Shown here in pieces: positions 21,000 to 33,235 of a DNA stretch of 64,000 bases. This DNA is from Dryococelus australis (taxonomy: Eukaryota > Arthropoda > Insecta > Phasmatodea > Phasmatidae), in the NCBI GenBank assembly GCA_029891345.1, contig CM056995.1, positions 215,206,547-215,270,546 of the forward strand, read 5' to 3'. Made by a program: the position numbers and the translations under genes. The notes beneath the pieces were generated by a model, which did no database searches, was not told the origin of the DNA, and saw nothing but the letters and a program-made list of their open reading frames with translations. How positions within the stretch are numbered: the stretch's first letter is position 1; each line of letters starts with the position of its first letter.

Positions 21000-21364
21000 A
21001 CAAAGGTCGTGGTTACACGAGTGCTGTTATACACATTCAGCTAAATACATCCGGATGTCTGAACAAGTTTAAAAACCGAATGTGTTTTTGTTGTTACACA
21101 CCCAAAGCAGAATTAAATCAATGGAAATTATAACCTCAACAAACATAGAACTTAAAATGTACGATATTTTATTATAATAGCCTCCAACATTTATCTCTTA
21201 ATTTTTTTTTATTGTTATGAAATCTACAGTTTTACTGTATTGTAATAATGGGTGGGTATTAGTACATTCAACCTTAAACTTAAGTTAATTCAACAAGTGC
21301 AGGAATTTCTGCCAATTACAGCAATATTTTTTATACTGCTTGTGAAAGCTGTTCATTTTGAATG
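21000..21364. other. Filler replacing the integrase core of Gypsy-2
   Basis: Unrelated AT-rich sequence lies between two pol fragments. Its left part has a short inverted pair ACACATTC (about 21030) and GAATGTGT (about 21078). It may be an insertion with a matching deletion. Confidence 0.45.
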
Positions 21365-21866
21365 AGAAACAACTGTGATCGGAACTCGTTTGAAGGCAGT
21401 CCACGAGTCTACAAGGGTAACACCTTGAAGGATGCTGTTTGGGAGGGAGCTCCACCTCCCCGGTGACGTGCTGTTCGGATGTCCGGTGGAAGAAGAAGCG
21501 GCCACCTCAGAATATGCCATTAAACTACATCAATAGTTAGTTGACATTCATGAATTTGCCTGGCGGCACCTTAAAATTAATAGTGACAGAATGGAAGTAT
21601 GATATGACCAGAGAATGCTTGAAGAGACTTTTCAAAGACAGCTGGTGTGGTTTTATAACCCTCAAAGGAAGAAGGGATGTTGCCAGAAGCTACAGAATTG
21701 TTGGAAATGCCCATAGAAGATCCTGAAACAGATCAATGATGTAGTCTACTGGATTTGTTGACAGGGCTCTCAGACGAAGCTTAAGTTGTTTACATTGACT
21801 GACTGGTGCTGTACGAAGGTCCAGATGTTGGAGAATCTGTTCAGGACAAACAAACTTAAGGAGTGG
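21365..21866 (+). pseudogene. Gypsy-2 pol: integrase C-terminal part
   Basis: After the filler the frame reads AVHEST and then MLFGRELHLPGDVLFGCPV. These are the conserved end of the integrase core, followed by LVDIHEFAWRHLKINSDRM, VWFYNPQRKKGC and KILKQINDVVYWI. Stops and a frameshift occur. It ends just before the purine tract and 3' LTR. This is the normal order for the end of Gypsy pol, so the element has no env. Confidence 0.82.
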
Positions 21867-21870
21867 GCAG

Positions 21871-22371
21871 TGTTACGCCACACCTACTGCCGCATAGGGC
21901 GCGGGCACCAAGCGTGGACTCGGCTCTGTGGGGGGCGATCCATCTCAACCCTCTTCCCTCTCTCCAAGCAGACAGGCTCGCTGTCCTGGCGTCACAGCCT
22001 TTCCTCCCCCTGCTGGAGAAGCTGATGACTTTAGATGATGCGCAAGAATATTCTGATAACTAGGATCTTCGGGGCAATGTAGCATTTAGAAAATTCTGGG
22101 CGATTGCCTACGACCCTATAAATATTGCAACAGTCGAAGAGTTGGCAGTCTGGTGGTAGAAGTCTTGCTGAGTGCGGTAGCCCTGGCAAAGTTGAGTGTG
22201 ACAAGGGACATCGGTGAAGAGGACAGATGATGATGGTTAGAAGTGTTGGTGGTGTAAACTGATGAGAGGGTGTGAAACCCGTAGAGTGAAGGCTACTATA
22301 CATGAGAGTGCTTGGAGAACTCGAGAACATTGTGGATGGTGGCATCTAGACTAAACTGAGGTGGGACTGCA
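21871..22371 (+). repeat. Gypsy-2 3' LTR, 3'-truncated or diverged
   Basis: Starts TGTTACGCCACACC and matches the 5' LTR up to GGTGGGACTG at 22361-22371. Its TATA box CTATAAATA is at 22117-22125. The R-U5 portion present in the 5' LTR (about 18660-18879) is not recognisable here. Confidence 0.78.
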
Positions 22372-22620
22372 CAAACATGTGATATGGTCTTTGTTGTAAA
22401 TATTGGAACTGTCAAATATGGACATAATTTATGAAGTAATTCGTTATGTTTTGATACGCTGTCTATTATGACTGATTTTAGATATATATATAATTAAGCT
22501 TACTGTTTTGTACTATTTACAGAATTACATTAGCTTTTTTCCCCCTCCAGGAATTAAATAATTTAACAAATGCACTGCTGAGGATAGTTTTAATCTGGTG
22601 TCCCTTGCTCTCTTTTTCAG

Positions 22621-22798
22621 CAACGGAGCGCATCTCTGAGAACATGCACATTGTTGCCAATGAGCCATCGCTAGCTTTTTACCGTCTGCAAGAGCATGTG
22701 AGAAAGGCATTGCCTCCAATGGTAGAGAAGAGAGTGGAAGTAAACAAACTCCACCATGAACTTCAAGGACGTTGTTATGATGTGGAGTATGCTGTGGG
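22621..22798 (+). CDS. BORCS8: BORCS8-like protein, exon A (first visible coding exon)
   Basis: The exon is bounded by a pyrimidine-rich acceptor (CTCTCTTTTTCAG at 22608-22620) and donor GTATGA at 22799. It encodes 58 full codons including ANEPSLAFYRLQEHVRK and CYDVEYAV, and starts in phase with two bases of a split codon. The ANEPS-x-A-x-[YF]RLQEHV[RH] pattern is the hallmark of BORCS8 (MEF2BNB), a small helical subunit of the BORC complex. BORC sits on lysosomes and recruits Arl8 and kinesin for outward transport. An upstream exon with the start codon must exist but was not found. Codon content is clearly richer in G and C than the flanks. Confidence 0.9.
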
Positions 22799-25310
22799 GT
22801 ATGATGATGGCGTTTTACTTTGCATATGTGGTTGATAATTTTTCACCTAGTAAGCTTGGTTTTCTCTGAAATTAAAAAAACACTTCATGACAAAAATGTG
22901 TTGATATGAAATATGATTCTTATGTAATAAGGAGCAGAATCTTAAAATATAGAATGTTATAACCATATTCTATCTCATATTTCGTATGAATGCATTTTAA
23001 ACTTTGTGTGAGAACACGCTTTTGTTTTGTTTTTTTAGTACTTTCTATTTGGTTTAACAGCCCTCCTTTTGTGATTCCACTCTACTCACATCATTGTGCT
23101 CAAAGAATTGCAAAACATTCCAATTAAAATATTTTTGTTAATTTTTGGTCTTCTTTATCTTAATAAAGCAATAACTTTTTCTCATGGTCAGTATTCCACA
23201 TCGTCTTGCAATAGGATTGAATACACTAACTAATTTTCCAAAGCATGCTGTTCTTTTTAATAATCTGTCCAATCAAAACATCTGATTGCCTTGTGAAATT
23301 TGTAAGACTTTTTATTACAATTGTAATTTTCTATTATCTATCAGTAAGTGCCGTTGAGTATTCCAAACTAATCTCCACTGTATGTGAGACACTCTTTCTT
23401 TGGTTTTAGGACTCCTTTTGTTTGCTATTTTTTTCATGTAATTAATATAATCTTTTCTTGTATTTACTGGCCCTTTTCTTAGATTATTACCAATCCTTTC
23501 TATTTCTTTATCCCAAATTTAACAAACTGTTACTTTGTTAAATAAAAGTACTATAAGTGTAAAAAATGTTAATAGGGATTAAAAATTATACATGGGTGCT
23601 AAGAGCATACATTGTGTAACGTGATGTATAGAACAGTACAAACATCATAAATCCTGTAAAATGCTATCAATACACAAGACTCTCAATCACTCATAGGACA
23701 AATACAATACCCTTTAAAATAAGCAATACTCTATTTGGAATAAAACAAAGAGAAAAAGCAACAATTTTAATTGAATGAAATTTACGATGCCGTGAACCCA
23801 TTAAATAATTGTGAATAAAATTATGATGCTGCTCATTTAATTCAGTATAAAGAAATTAAACATTTTTGCAATATCTACATCCTTCTTTACAAAATTGGGT
23901 TAAGGGGAAGAGTGGAAAGCTAGAACTTGTAACTAGTTAATTCCTTCAAACTTTTAAATAGTTTGTTAATTTGTGTCACGTTATTTACTCTTGAATGCTC
24001 TTTAGAAGAATGGAACAAAGTTCAAAAAATATATTTAATTTCCATGGCAGCTTCAGTGGTAAGCACTTGGACTCTTAATGGCCACTAGGTAGTTAAGATG
24101 AAAAGCTTAATTTTTGCCTAAATTTAAAAGCTAATTTGGCTGAGACATAGTTTAAATGACTAGTTGAAGCAACTGGAAGTGGTCATCTTACAGTTTTCTG
24201 CATGATAATAGGCTGGGAAGGTGGGCGTTTTCTGTGGCATCATTCCAGGCATGAGGAAAACCTCATTCCTCCAGTGGCGTTGGCAACTTAAAAGCACTCA
24301 AAAAATTAAAATTTCAGGTGCCTTGTGGGATCTCGTAAAAGATCCAGGCCCTCCTAACAACTTTACAAATGTTCCCTGGTCCTGCATACTGATCTATCCT
24401 ACTTTAGGAAAAAATGGAGTCATTTTTGCCTAGAAAGGCTTTTAGCATGTCTGGCTTCCTTGAAGTAAGAACCAAGAGTGTTCTAAAACTTAAATCTAAA
24501 GCCTATCATAATAGGAGCTTAAATGTTGCCCTTGGCAACCAAATAAATAAACGTAACTCCAAAGAGAATGTATATATTATAAGATGGCCTAACCTTAATT
24601 TACAGATATTTAAATATAAAATCAAAGCTAAGCTAATTGGAAATGTTAAAAAATTTATGTACCTCAAATAAAATTTATGTTAAAAAATAATTTTTAATAT
24701 AATTCTGTACTATAATAATTACGAACAAAACTATAATACATATCCTGTAATATTATTATATTACACACAATATGAGATTGATCTTTCGATTCTTCATGGA
24801 ATCCATGTGAAATCACTTGGAAATAACAAAACTACAGTTTTCTGTCACAACTAACCTTAATGTGCCATTATAATTTGGTCTTGTTAGATATATTGAATTT
24901 CAAATTTGTAATTGGTTATGGTATAGTTTATTTTTCCAAACAGCTGCAGAAGTTATAAAAGTCATAGAGTTAACATTAATTTAAACACATGCTCATTTTG
25001 CACAATTCATAAACAAATAGATTCAATAAAACAATTTATCAAGAGAGATCCGTGGAGCCTGCAGTAAAATGGCAGACTAGAACTTCCTTTCACATAAAGA
25101 ATGGCTACTTTGTGCTCTTTTTGGATTCTGGATGAACTAATTGTGTATTCCATGGAGGTGACAGCTTACTTAGTGGACTCATTTTGAGTGTTAAATGTCA
25201 AAGTAAATTAGCAGTATTTAAGTATTTTCTCTTCCATTTTAGATATTTCACAGTCATGTGATTTTTAAAAAACAGAATTATAAAGTGATGCATGATGCAT
25301 TTCGCACTTA
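22799..25310 (+). other. Intron 2 of the BORCS8-like gene, left part; no features
   Basis: AT-rich sequence without a recognised element. Frames at 24221-24433 and 24414-24671 show no known motif. The whole intron spans 22799-31517. Confidence 0.5.
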
Positions 25311-26290
25311 GAGAAAGCGCACATATAATAAACTACTACGCCCCATCTCAGATGGCTGCTCTCCAAGGAGCAAGTCACTCCCAATGAAAATTGGTAATTG
25401 AGGCAGGACATGCCAACCAACCTCAGTTACCAGTGACTCAACTCACCAAATAACCATGTGTGCCTTGCCTTTACTGTCCACCTAAACTCTACCAGAAGTC
25501 GTCACGTCAAGGCCTCTGTCCAAAGAAGTGCTCCTACTACTTTGCCTCTCCTCTAAATGCACAGCGCACACTTTGGATTTTGCGTCGCTGTAGGGATGCA
25601 AGCTGCCCGCCAGAAAGTCACGGCGTCTACGAGACCATTAGGGCAAGATTTGTCAACGCCCCTTGCCAAGCGCCACCGCAGATAAGGATCCATGGTTCAT
25701 GCATGTGGCATCACAAGCTCCACCCCCGAGAGGCTGGGCTAATTCCCCCGTTCCTTTCTGAGCAACTAGAAGCTGGAAAAATTTCTATAAAAGGCATCCC
25801 AGCCTAAGCCCCAGGAGTGATTGCTGCACCGTCTGGCTGTGAGAGAAGACAGTGCTAGCACCAGGGCAGAGTCCCTCGCCCGTGCCGGTGACCACGGAAG
25901 GTCCAATGGTCGACAACGTCACCTACAGCTCCGGAGGATTTCCATATTCCAGAAAATCTGCAACCTCTTCGGCTGCCTCCAGCAACCTCCTGGAGGGCCA
26001 ACACCAACCCGAGGCCTTCAACCTTTTCAGCCGCCTCAGCCAGTAGCACCAAGGTCATCAACGGACACCAGAGACTCCCACCACGTCGTCCATATCACTC
26101 CCTCAATACCATCCCCTCCTTTCGTCTAAACAGGTATTGCAGGTGGCTACGACATGTCCCTTCTGGACACCCCCGTAAGGCACTAGCCAGGCTACCTTAT
26201 CACCAGTTGGATGAGGAACACCCCTGTTGGATACATGTCTAGGTCCCTGCAGGACACCCCCGCCTAATTAAGGTTAGGATTACCATTGAG
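25311..26290 (+). repeat. GC-richer repeat-like block, possible solo LTR
   Basis: This block stands out as GC-rich within the AT-rich intron. It has a good TATA box (CTATAAAAGGC at about 25786) about 30 bp before CAGCCTAAGCCCC. Two overlapping frames (25460-25807 and 25821-26129) have no recognisable motif. The pattern would fit a solo LTR, but no second copy and no target duplication were seen. Confidence 0.35.
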
Positions 26291-26869
26291 GGTATTTTTA
26301 ATTATTTTATTTAATTTAAAATATTAAAATTTGTTTCAAATGTGAAAACACTTTCATGTTTTTTACCAGGTTGCCTTCACCTGGCATTTTGTATCAACTT
26401 CCGTAATAGTTAAATATTTTAGTTTACATAGGCGAGTGCAGTATACGTGTTTGTAAAATTTGCTTTCTTTAATTTGTCTTCTAGTAAACGTATTAATATC
26501 CAATCTATTTTGATGATTCTTTTTATTCAGAGTTTGAAACCTTTTGCCCCTTTTGAGTGTTGCTATATTTTGAATTCAGAGTTAACTTGTGTTATACGCA
26601 ATATAACGCTGACCAAACATATCTCGCCAAACGGTAGACATAATAAACACCTTAGCTGCAGCCCAAGTTTGGCCAAGGTATTTCAAATTGTATTGCAGTG
26701 GCTAATGTTCGTAGGAGCCCTTCACTAGGCACTCATCACATGTAAGAGGTTGGACTGTCTAGCTCTATTGTTGCCTAGCTCTATAGTTCTGCCTTGGCTA
26801 GAAAATAGCTGGACTGGAGTTATACAGCGGGTCACACTGGTCAGTTGTCCTCATAGGAGCACACAATAG

Positions 26870-27400
26870 GGCTGCTGTCATACCCGGCTTTGTCTTACGT
26901 GCTTTGCTTAACAATTCTTTAAATTCTGCCTTATGCTGCGAACACATAGGAGTGGGCAGAAGTTATGTTTAAAACAGTCATTAAAGAAATTGGAAGGAGA
27001 AATTAATAAGAAAGTGATTCTCTTTTCCCACTGCCTACTAGAGTTGCAGGCAAAATTCCATTAGAGCATTTATTAATTGTTCTTCTTAACACCGAAGTAT
27101 TGGGATACGACCCCATTCCCCTCCCAGAACCTTACACTACCAATTCTCCTCACATACCACAAGGACCTGCGAGCAGTGAGAGCCCTCTTCAGCCACAACC
27201 AGAGTTGACCGCTGTTCCACAGCATGCCGCCCCAGCAAACCAGTCGGAGAAGAGGAAGGGGCTGCTGCCTCGTGAACATCAGGTAAAGCGCCGTCCCATT
27301 ACAGTGTGTGTGACCCCTTACTTTATACCAACACGTAAGCTCACACATCCAACATTGTACACCAGCGTCCTGCTCAGATGAGAGTAGTACCTTGGTGGTA
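26870..27400 (+). other. Unidentified coding-like block in intron 2
   Basis: A frame of 93 codons (27100-27381) rich in proline, serine and glutamine, with PELTAVPQHAAPANQ and a basic end, follows a helical segment (KKLEGEINKKVILFSHCLLE at about 26980-27040) in another frame. The character suggests a gag-like remnant. I do not recognise a family. Confidence 0.25.
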
Positions 27401-28191
27401 TTGTCCCCGCAATACTGGCATCATTTTATTTGAAGGCCACCACCATCACGCTTACACGCACTGTGTCTAGCAGAATTTTAAAAGTATAATTACATATAGG
27501 AGTTGCAGTCCCCAAGTCATCTCTCAAACAAGAACACTTACAACCCACACAATCTTTGAGACATCCCAATGTGAAGGGAAGATCCCACTTATGAGCAAGC
27601 CAGGGACAGGTGAGCGCCCTTTGATGACGTCCGGGAGGTAATTCGGATTTTGTTTGTACTGTGTGACATCCCTACATAATCGGGCACCGAGGTTAAAGCC
27701 CTTGGCTTCCACCTATACCGAATTGGTCTTGTAACCAACTCTTTCATTATATTTGATTTTGTGTCATTACACTTGGTGGCTTAAATTGCTTCAAAAGTTA
27801 GTTCTTTTTTAGAGGTTACAATCTTGAGATCTGTAACAAAATGTAAGTAGGCCAAGCCACGGAGGTGATATTTAGCTGTTTGTTTTATACTTTCCACTTA
27901 TAAATTAATTATATTTGATGATTTTATGTTGAGGGACCAAATAAAGAAAGTATGATTTAGGAAGCTTTATTGTGAAATAAAAATAATTATGAAAGAAAAC
28001 AGAACACTTAAAAAAAGGGGACTGAAATGCCACATAAATTTGAGGATAACTCCCAGCAGTACTTAGAGAAAATAAATCTTGAAATTTGCAGATATTTAGT
28101 ATATATGCACTCAAAAGCAAGAGACAGAACTATCTGATTAATAATAACATAATGGGTGCTCATTTTCTTAGCTCACCTTCATGTAAATATA

Positions 28192-29116
28192 CAGAGTGCT
28201 CGGAAATTCCCCTTACAAATTCCTAGAACTTGTAGAGGAGACTGAGTAGATGATCTTTTGAATAGAAACCCATTTCCGGAAACATACAGTTTCCATACTA
28301 CAACCATTTCAAATCAGGTATTTTACACATGACCGTCCAGAATAGCTGCCCACACATTGATAGAAATTCTGTGCTGGAATCCGTGGACATGCATGGTATT
28401 AGGGCTTTTGTCTGCCCAGACATGGCTGTTTCGAGACTCGAGAACACTGTTCCTTGTGAATGTACATTCATCTGTGAACAGAACATGATGTGGGAACAGT
28501 CTCATTGGTACAGCTGGGAGCACACCCATTGCACACGTAATTATTTGCGTACTCGCTGATGGCCTCTGTTCAACGTGATGCAGTACGGCCTCTTCCAATT
28601 CAGGAGAGCTGCGTCTCTTTGGAGCACCACAGCCGTTCCTGTCGGCGGTGAAGGTACCTTGTTCTTAGCGCCGTTGCGTAATTGTGGTAAAAAGGGTATG
28701 CAGTTGTGTCGCACGTTGTGGATAACTCTGTAGATATGGCCGACGAGCTGCTTTTCCATTATCTTCAGCTGTGCCATACACAAGTATCACGTCTGTGTAT
28801 TCCATAAACGTGTACTCGACCATATTAATCTGAGACACAATGGCGCATGAATGGAGCTCGAGGCAGGATAGATGTCGTGTGCCATCAGGTGATTGTCTGA
28901 AGTAATGTACTACCACCTGGTTGCATACCAACATAGGCACATCCGAGACATTGCTCTTTCCCTCAGTGGATGTGGACAACTGATACACCTGATTTGAAAT
29001 GGTTGTAGCATGGAAACAGTACATTTCTGGACATGGGTTTGTATTCAAAAGATAGTCTACTTAGTCCCCTCTAAAAGTCCTAGGCGTTTGTAAGGGGAAT
29101 TTCCGAGCATGCTCTA
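28192..29116 (-). mobile_element. Tc1/mariner-type element, 925 bp, internally deleted (Mar-1)
   Basis: Inverted repeats of about 130 bp lie at 28192-28320 and 28986-29116. They share GCTCGGAAATTCCCCTTACA and a further block ending in CAACCATTTCAAATCAGGT, split by scattered differences. TA at 28190-28191 and 29117-29118 is the expected target duplication. The transposase remnant inside is on the - strand. Confidence 0.85.
28323..28823 (-). pseudogene. Mar-1 transposase remnant, catalytic domain truncated
   Basis: A helix-turn-helix start (MVEYTFMEYTDVILVYGTAE, then NGKAARRPYLQSYPQR) runs from 28823. After a frameshift near 28665 the frame 28598-28323 has EEAVLHHVEQRPSAS and TCAMGV. It jumps to HHVLFTDECTFTRNSV, which carries the first catalytic aspartate, and to FQHRISINVWAAILDG. 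In full-length relatives about 50 residues separate the second and third of these blocks, and the second and third catalytic residues follow. Both are missing because the right part has been deleted up to the inverted repeat. Confidence 0.8.
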
Positions 29117-29118
29117 TA

Positions 29119-31517
29119 GTCACCTCCATAGATTTGACATGCGAGGTGATGTGTTTTGTTTTTCATGTAGATTGAATAGGGGATAGAGAGATCTCACTGG
29201 CTGCACAGAGCCAGTGTCCATGTCCCATCATTGAACTGATTTACTGGCAATACGACTAACATAAATTACGTGGATGGGATTTGAGGAGGTTACAATACTG
29301 TTTAGTAAACAAGTGCTTTGAGATGTTTGTATGCTTCCTGTAACCAAATTTAATTACAGTAGGTACAATTCATAGTAGGAAAAGTATTTTATTCATATAA
29401 AAGGGCTTGTCTTTTGGAAATAAAGATATAAATAAACACATTCATCACTATTTACCATGTGACATTTGACAGTTGTTTTCATTTGTGATAGGTCAATGGT
29501 AAGTACATGCGCAGAAGACTAATAATGGGTGTACCTCATCTTCAGTCTGTGGTTTTTCACTATACAAGATAACCTGATGTTAACAGATTCATGTCATTTT
29601 GTTTTAAACTTTAATTTGGGGGTTACTTATAACTATATATTTCTATATACATTTGTTTTTCAAAATAACACGTCCTTGGGTGTAAGTAACTATAGAGGAA
29701 CTATGCTAGAAATTAATATAAATGTGAAAATACTGTAATCTGATATTCAAAGAAAGAGAGTACTGTTGTTAGTACTGATGCAAATTCAAAAGTTCACATG
29801 AACCCATACTGGAAGTATTTTTTAAAACTATTGAGTTCATCAATGGGGGTGATATTGACATTTGTAGCACACATTTCTTAAAGTGGAAAAAAAAAACTTT
29901 AAATTAAATATTAAAACATTTATTTTTCTCAGTAAGTGACAAAAATATACATTTTAATCATTTTCGCCTACCTATAGCTAAGGCCTCGCATTTGTGATAA
30001 GTAAAATGAGCTGATTTCATTATAAAAATATTTTAATTTCATGAAATAAATTTTATAGCGAAAATGCATGTTATATTATTATGACGTGTATATGTTATTT
30101 TTGTAACAATTTCAATTAAACCTAAATGGAACTTGTTATTCATTAGTTTTAAGTTTTAATCTGTACGTATTTCCATGAAAACACTAAAAACTATGTAACA
30201 GTAAGGATGAAAGGATAATCTAACGAGAGTACACTTCATCATGTAATAACGCACATTGTCGCAGTTGTAGTCAGTCTTTTCCACCCACAAAGAAAACGGA
30301 GAAAAGTCAAGGAATTTCATGTGACAGGGAAACGTCAGGGAATTATTTTTACGGAGTTAGGGAAAATGTAAATATTTGATTCATTGTAAAAGTTGTTTGT
30401 TGTGTGAATACATGATAATGCAATTATGAGCATATACATTTTCAAATTTCAATTTTTAAATTCGTAAACTGGCACTAATGCATCTTTCCCAAATGAGATA
30501 GGACCAATAATATATACAAAATAAAATATTTGTGTATTTGTAATGGGTACTTGTGTGATGTCGATAGCGTGTATTGTGAGAAATATAGATGGGCTAAATA
30601 AAATGTTGGATCTGCTTGCTTGGTCTGCTGCAGTGTAATTTAATTCAAATTAACTGATATCATATTTGTTCTTTCAACAGAGGAAATATATGGCATTTGA
30701 AGGTTTTGATCTTAAAAATAGGTCAGGAAAAATGGTAAGATTCTACATGGGAAACAGGGAAGAGTCAGGGAATTCCAAAATGGAATTTCAGTGTACACCC
30801 TGTTTTACTTTGTCAAGACAATTTAAAACTGCTTAAGAACACTGGAATCATTTTTTTTTTTTTTCTAAAAGAAATTTACGCCACCCACATAAAGCTTCTA
30901 TTCATGTGTAGGTAACAAAATTTTGATTAGAAACACAAAAACACACTATCTCTTTTAATCAATCATTATATCCCACAGAATCACCATATCTTGAACCTTG
31001 ACGAAGTATTCCAATTTTTGTTTATACACTTCGTGAATTTTGGATATGTGACTCCATTGGTGTTTTTACACAAGGCTGTTGTTGTCAACCTATATTAGTA
31101 CCTATGATTAAAAGGAAAATATAAAACTGAGGTAAAATTAAAATAATATCAAACACTGGCAAAATGCTTGCACATGCATTTTTTAAGTTAATGTCGGATA
31201 TATCTCTTGCAGAATGTGTTACAATCCTGTATGGATAAACATTTCTATTCTGTCATTTTTGTGGTTAACTAACATTGCTATTATAAATTTTTTATTTTAG
31301 TGATAAGTAAATTTGTTAATGTGCTCTCTTTCTAGTCTTCTTTCCACATTATGAACCATTATATTTGTGTGTTGTCAAATTTACTCTAATAATGCATGTC
31401 TTTAAGCCAGACCTTATTTGTAATTTAAGTATATTATAATTTTAGATGTAATGTTTTCAAAAAATCCATATTGCAATGGCTAGTCAATACTTTATCTTGT
31501 ATGCATTGTTTTTCTAG
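29119..31517. other. Intron 2, right part; repeat with CAGGGAATT blocks
   Basis: No coding frame. Two stretches, 30270-30370 and 30690-30810, share GAAAAGTCA, GGGAAACGTCAGGGAATT and GGGAAACAGGGAAGAGTCAG-like blocks in the same orientation, likely pieces of one repeat. A poly(T) run is at 30851-30864. Confidence 0.4.
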
Positions 31518-31625
31518 TGCAGTAAAATCTATGGAAAGTGCAGAGGACAGTTTTCATAATATTCAAGAGCTTCTAAAAAATGCAGTGTTCCTGAAACAGC
31601 AGATCAAGTATGAAGAATCTAGGAG
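31518..31625 (+). CDS. BORCS8: BORCS8-like protein, exon B
   Basis: Acceptor TTTTTCTAG ends at 31517; donor GTATGG starts at 31626. The first base completes a glycine codon with the last two of exon A, giving AVGAVKSM across the join. The exon encodes ESAEDSF and NIQELLKNAVFLKQQIKY, followed by EESR. The helical block with LLK-x-A-x-x-[IL]-[KR] is conserved in BORCS8. 108 bp, split codons at both ends. If translation ran through the donor, ten further codons would be read before a TAA at 31649, so an unspliced short form is possible. Confidence 0.9.
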
Positions 31626-33235
31626 GTATGGGCTGAAGACTAAGATGTAATAATGTATGTATATAAGAAATTAAAGTTGCAAAATATGTTAAAAGTTATG
31701 TACAAAAATGTTGTAGTATTTATAAAACTAGGCATGCATTTATGTTTGCCATGGTTTAAGTTTGGGTACCGTCTATTTAATGTTGCGTGTTGTAGGATAA
31801 TTTCAGATTTTGTTTCTTTTAAAAGTACTGTATTTTTCGTAGTGCTAGTTTTAGAAGTACTGTTGTTATTGGTTGCACTTGTTTATGTTTATTTGTGGTG
31901 CCAAATTTAATAATTTTTGTTCCTAGAATTATTTTTATATTAAAGTAGTTACTGAATGCTTAGATTTTTGAAAAAGTAGTTAGTTCAGTTTTAGTGTTAT
32001 TAGTGTGTGAGACATAGTGTATGTGTTCAGTACGTCTGATCTCTTGAACATGGCTCGTAGTACAGATCTTGAAAAATATTATTGTAAGCTATCACAACAA
32101 AATCATTTGTTACAAGTTGACACAGTTTAATGTCAACATTCTCTTAGTTTGAAATGAAGAAATTTTGGAATATTAATTTTTAATGTATAGTAGTCTACAA
32201 TGTACATAACTCACATCATACATAAAAGGAAAACCAAACACAAACATATTCAAATTTCAGATAATACAAGCAATTGTTAAATTTTTTTTTAATTTTCTCA
32301 TTATTTAATTTATAACTTTTGAATATAAACCAAGGTTTGCTTATTCAAAATTTAAAGTTATAGATAAGACCAGCAGTTACGGTGTTGAAATCTGTTGTAC
32401 TCTCTTTAATATTTCTGTTGATTTAGTTTATCATCCATGTCCTAGCCTGTGGTTAGGCCAGCATAGTGAATGTTTCTCCATCTTCACTAGCTTTTCTCTT
32501 CTACCCAACCACACTCATTCCCAATATTCCTTTCTGTTCTGCACTCCCCCTATTATTTGCTTTTCCCATTTATGTAACACTGTAGTCAGCCTCGACACAT
32601 TTAGCCAGTATGCTTCAGTACATTTAGGTCCAAAAAATTTTCCGTTGTTCCTCTACCTTCTCATTCTCCCAATTTCAGTATACCTCCTCATTCACTATTT
32701 TATCACAGGCTCTTTCAGTCTCAACTGTACCTATATCCTTTATCGTACCTTCTCATTTGCAATCCTGTCTCTTCTAGTTGTAGACATTATGCTTTGTTTC
32801 CATTGCATATATTATTGTAGACATCTCTCTAGAATATCTCAGCAGCTTATCTTCCATTCCAAATCCTTCATGCATCTTTACATGTCCCCATGTTAGTCTC
32901 TCTAAATTATTGCTTTCCAGTGTATATACTTCCATGATGTTTATTTCAATTCCACGCCAATTGTTTCTACAGTGAAACCTCTTTAATACAAATGTTTTTG
33001 CAGTTTGTAATAATGATGTTTTTTATTGACCCGTGTTTGCAATAATTATAAAAAGATCTCAAAAAATTTAAACATTGACTCTGTGATTGAAATGATTTTT
33101 GCTACTTCAGTACTGGTTTGCTTTGTCTATCACAGCTTCACAGGAGCCCCTTTAGTTGCTACTTGTCACAGTTTCCTGCAGAACCTTCGCATCTACTATA
33201 GTGGCCCCAGGCCCACAAACTATCCAATGTTCTTC
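31626..33235. other. Intron 3, first part; no clear features
   Basis: Frames at 31653-31910 and 32645-32896 are hydrophobic but AT-driven and not supported. A pyrimidine-rich block at 32440-32900 looks like the reverse strand of a decayed repeat but has no motif I can name. Confidence 0.4.

Larger units (their letters stand above)
18119..22371 (+). mobile_element. Gypsy-type LTR retrotransposon (Gypsy-2), internally deleted
   Basis: Two related LTR sequences (from 18119 and from 21871) flank gag and pol remnants on the + strand. The 3' LTR begins TGTTACGCC after a purine-rich tract (AAGGAGTGGGCAG), a usual LTR start and priming site. The internal part lacks protease, most of the reverse transcriptase, and the integrase core. 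A 350-bp filler at 21000-21364 and an inserted repeat at 18935-19400 (family R2) add to the damage. It could at most have been mobilised by an intact relative. Confidence 0.85.

Noticed and set aside
22031-22345. 104-codon - strand frame in the Gypsy-2 3' LTR
   Set aside because: It lies opposite LTR promoter sequence and has no motif.
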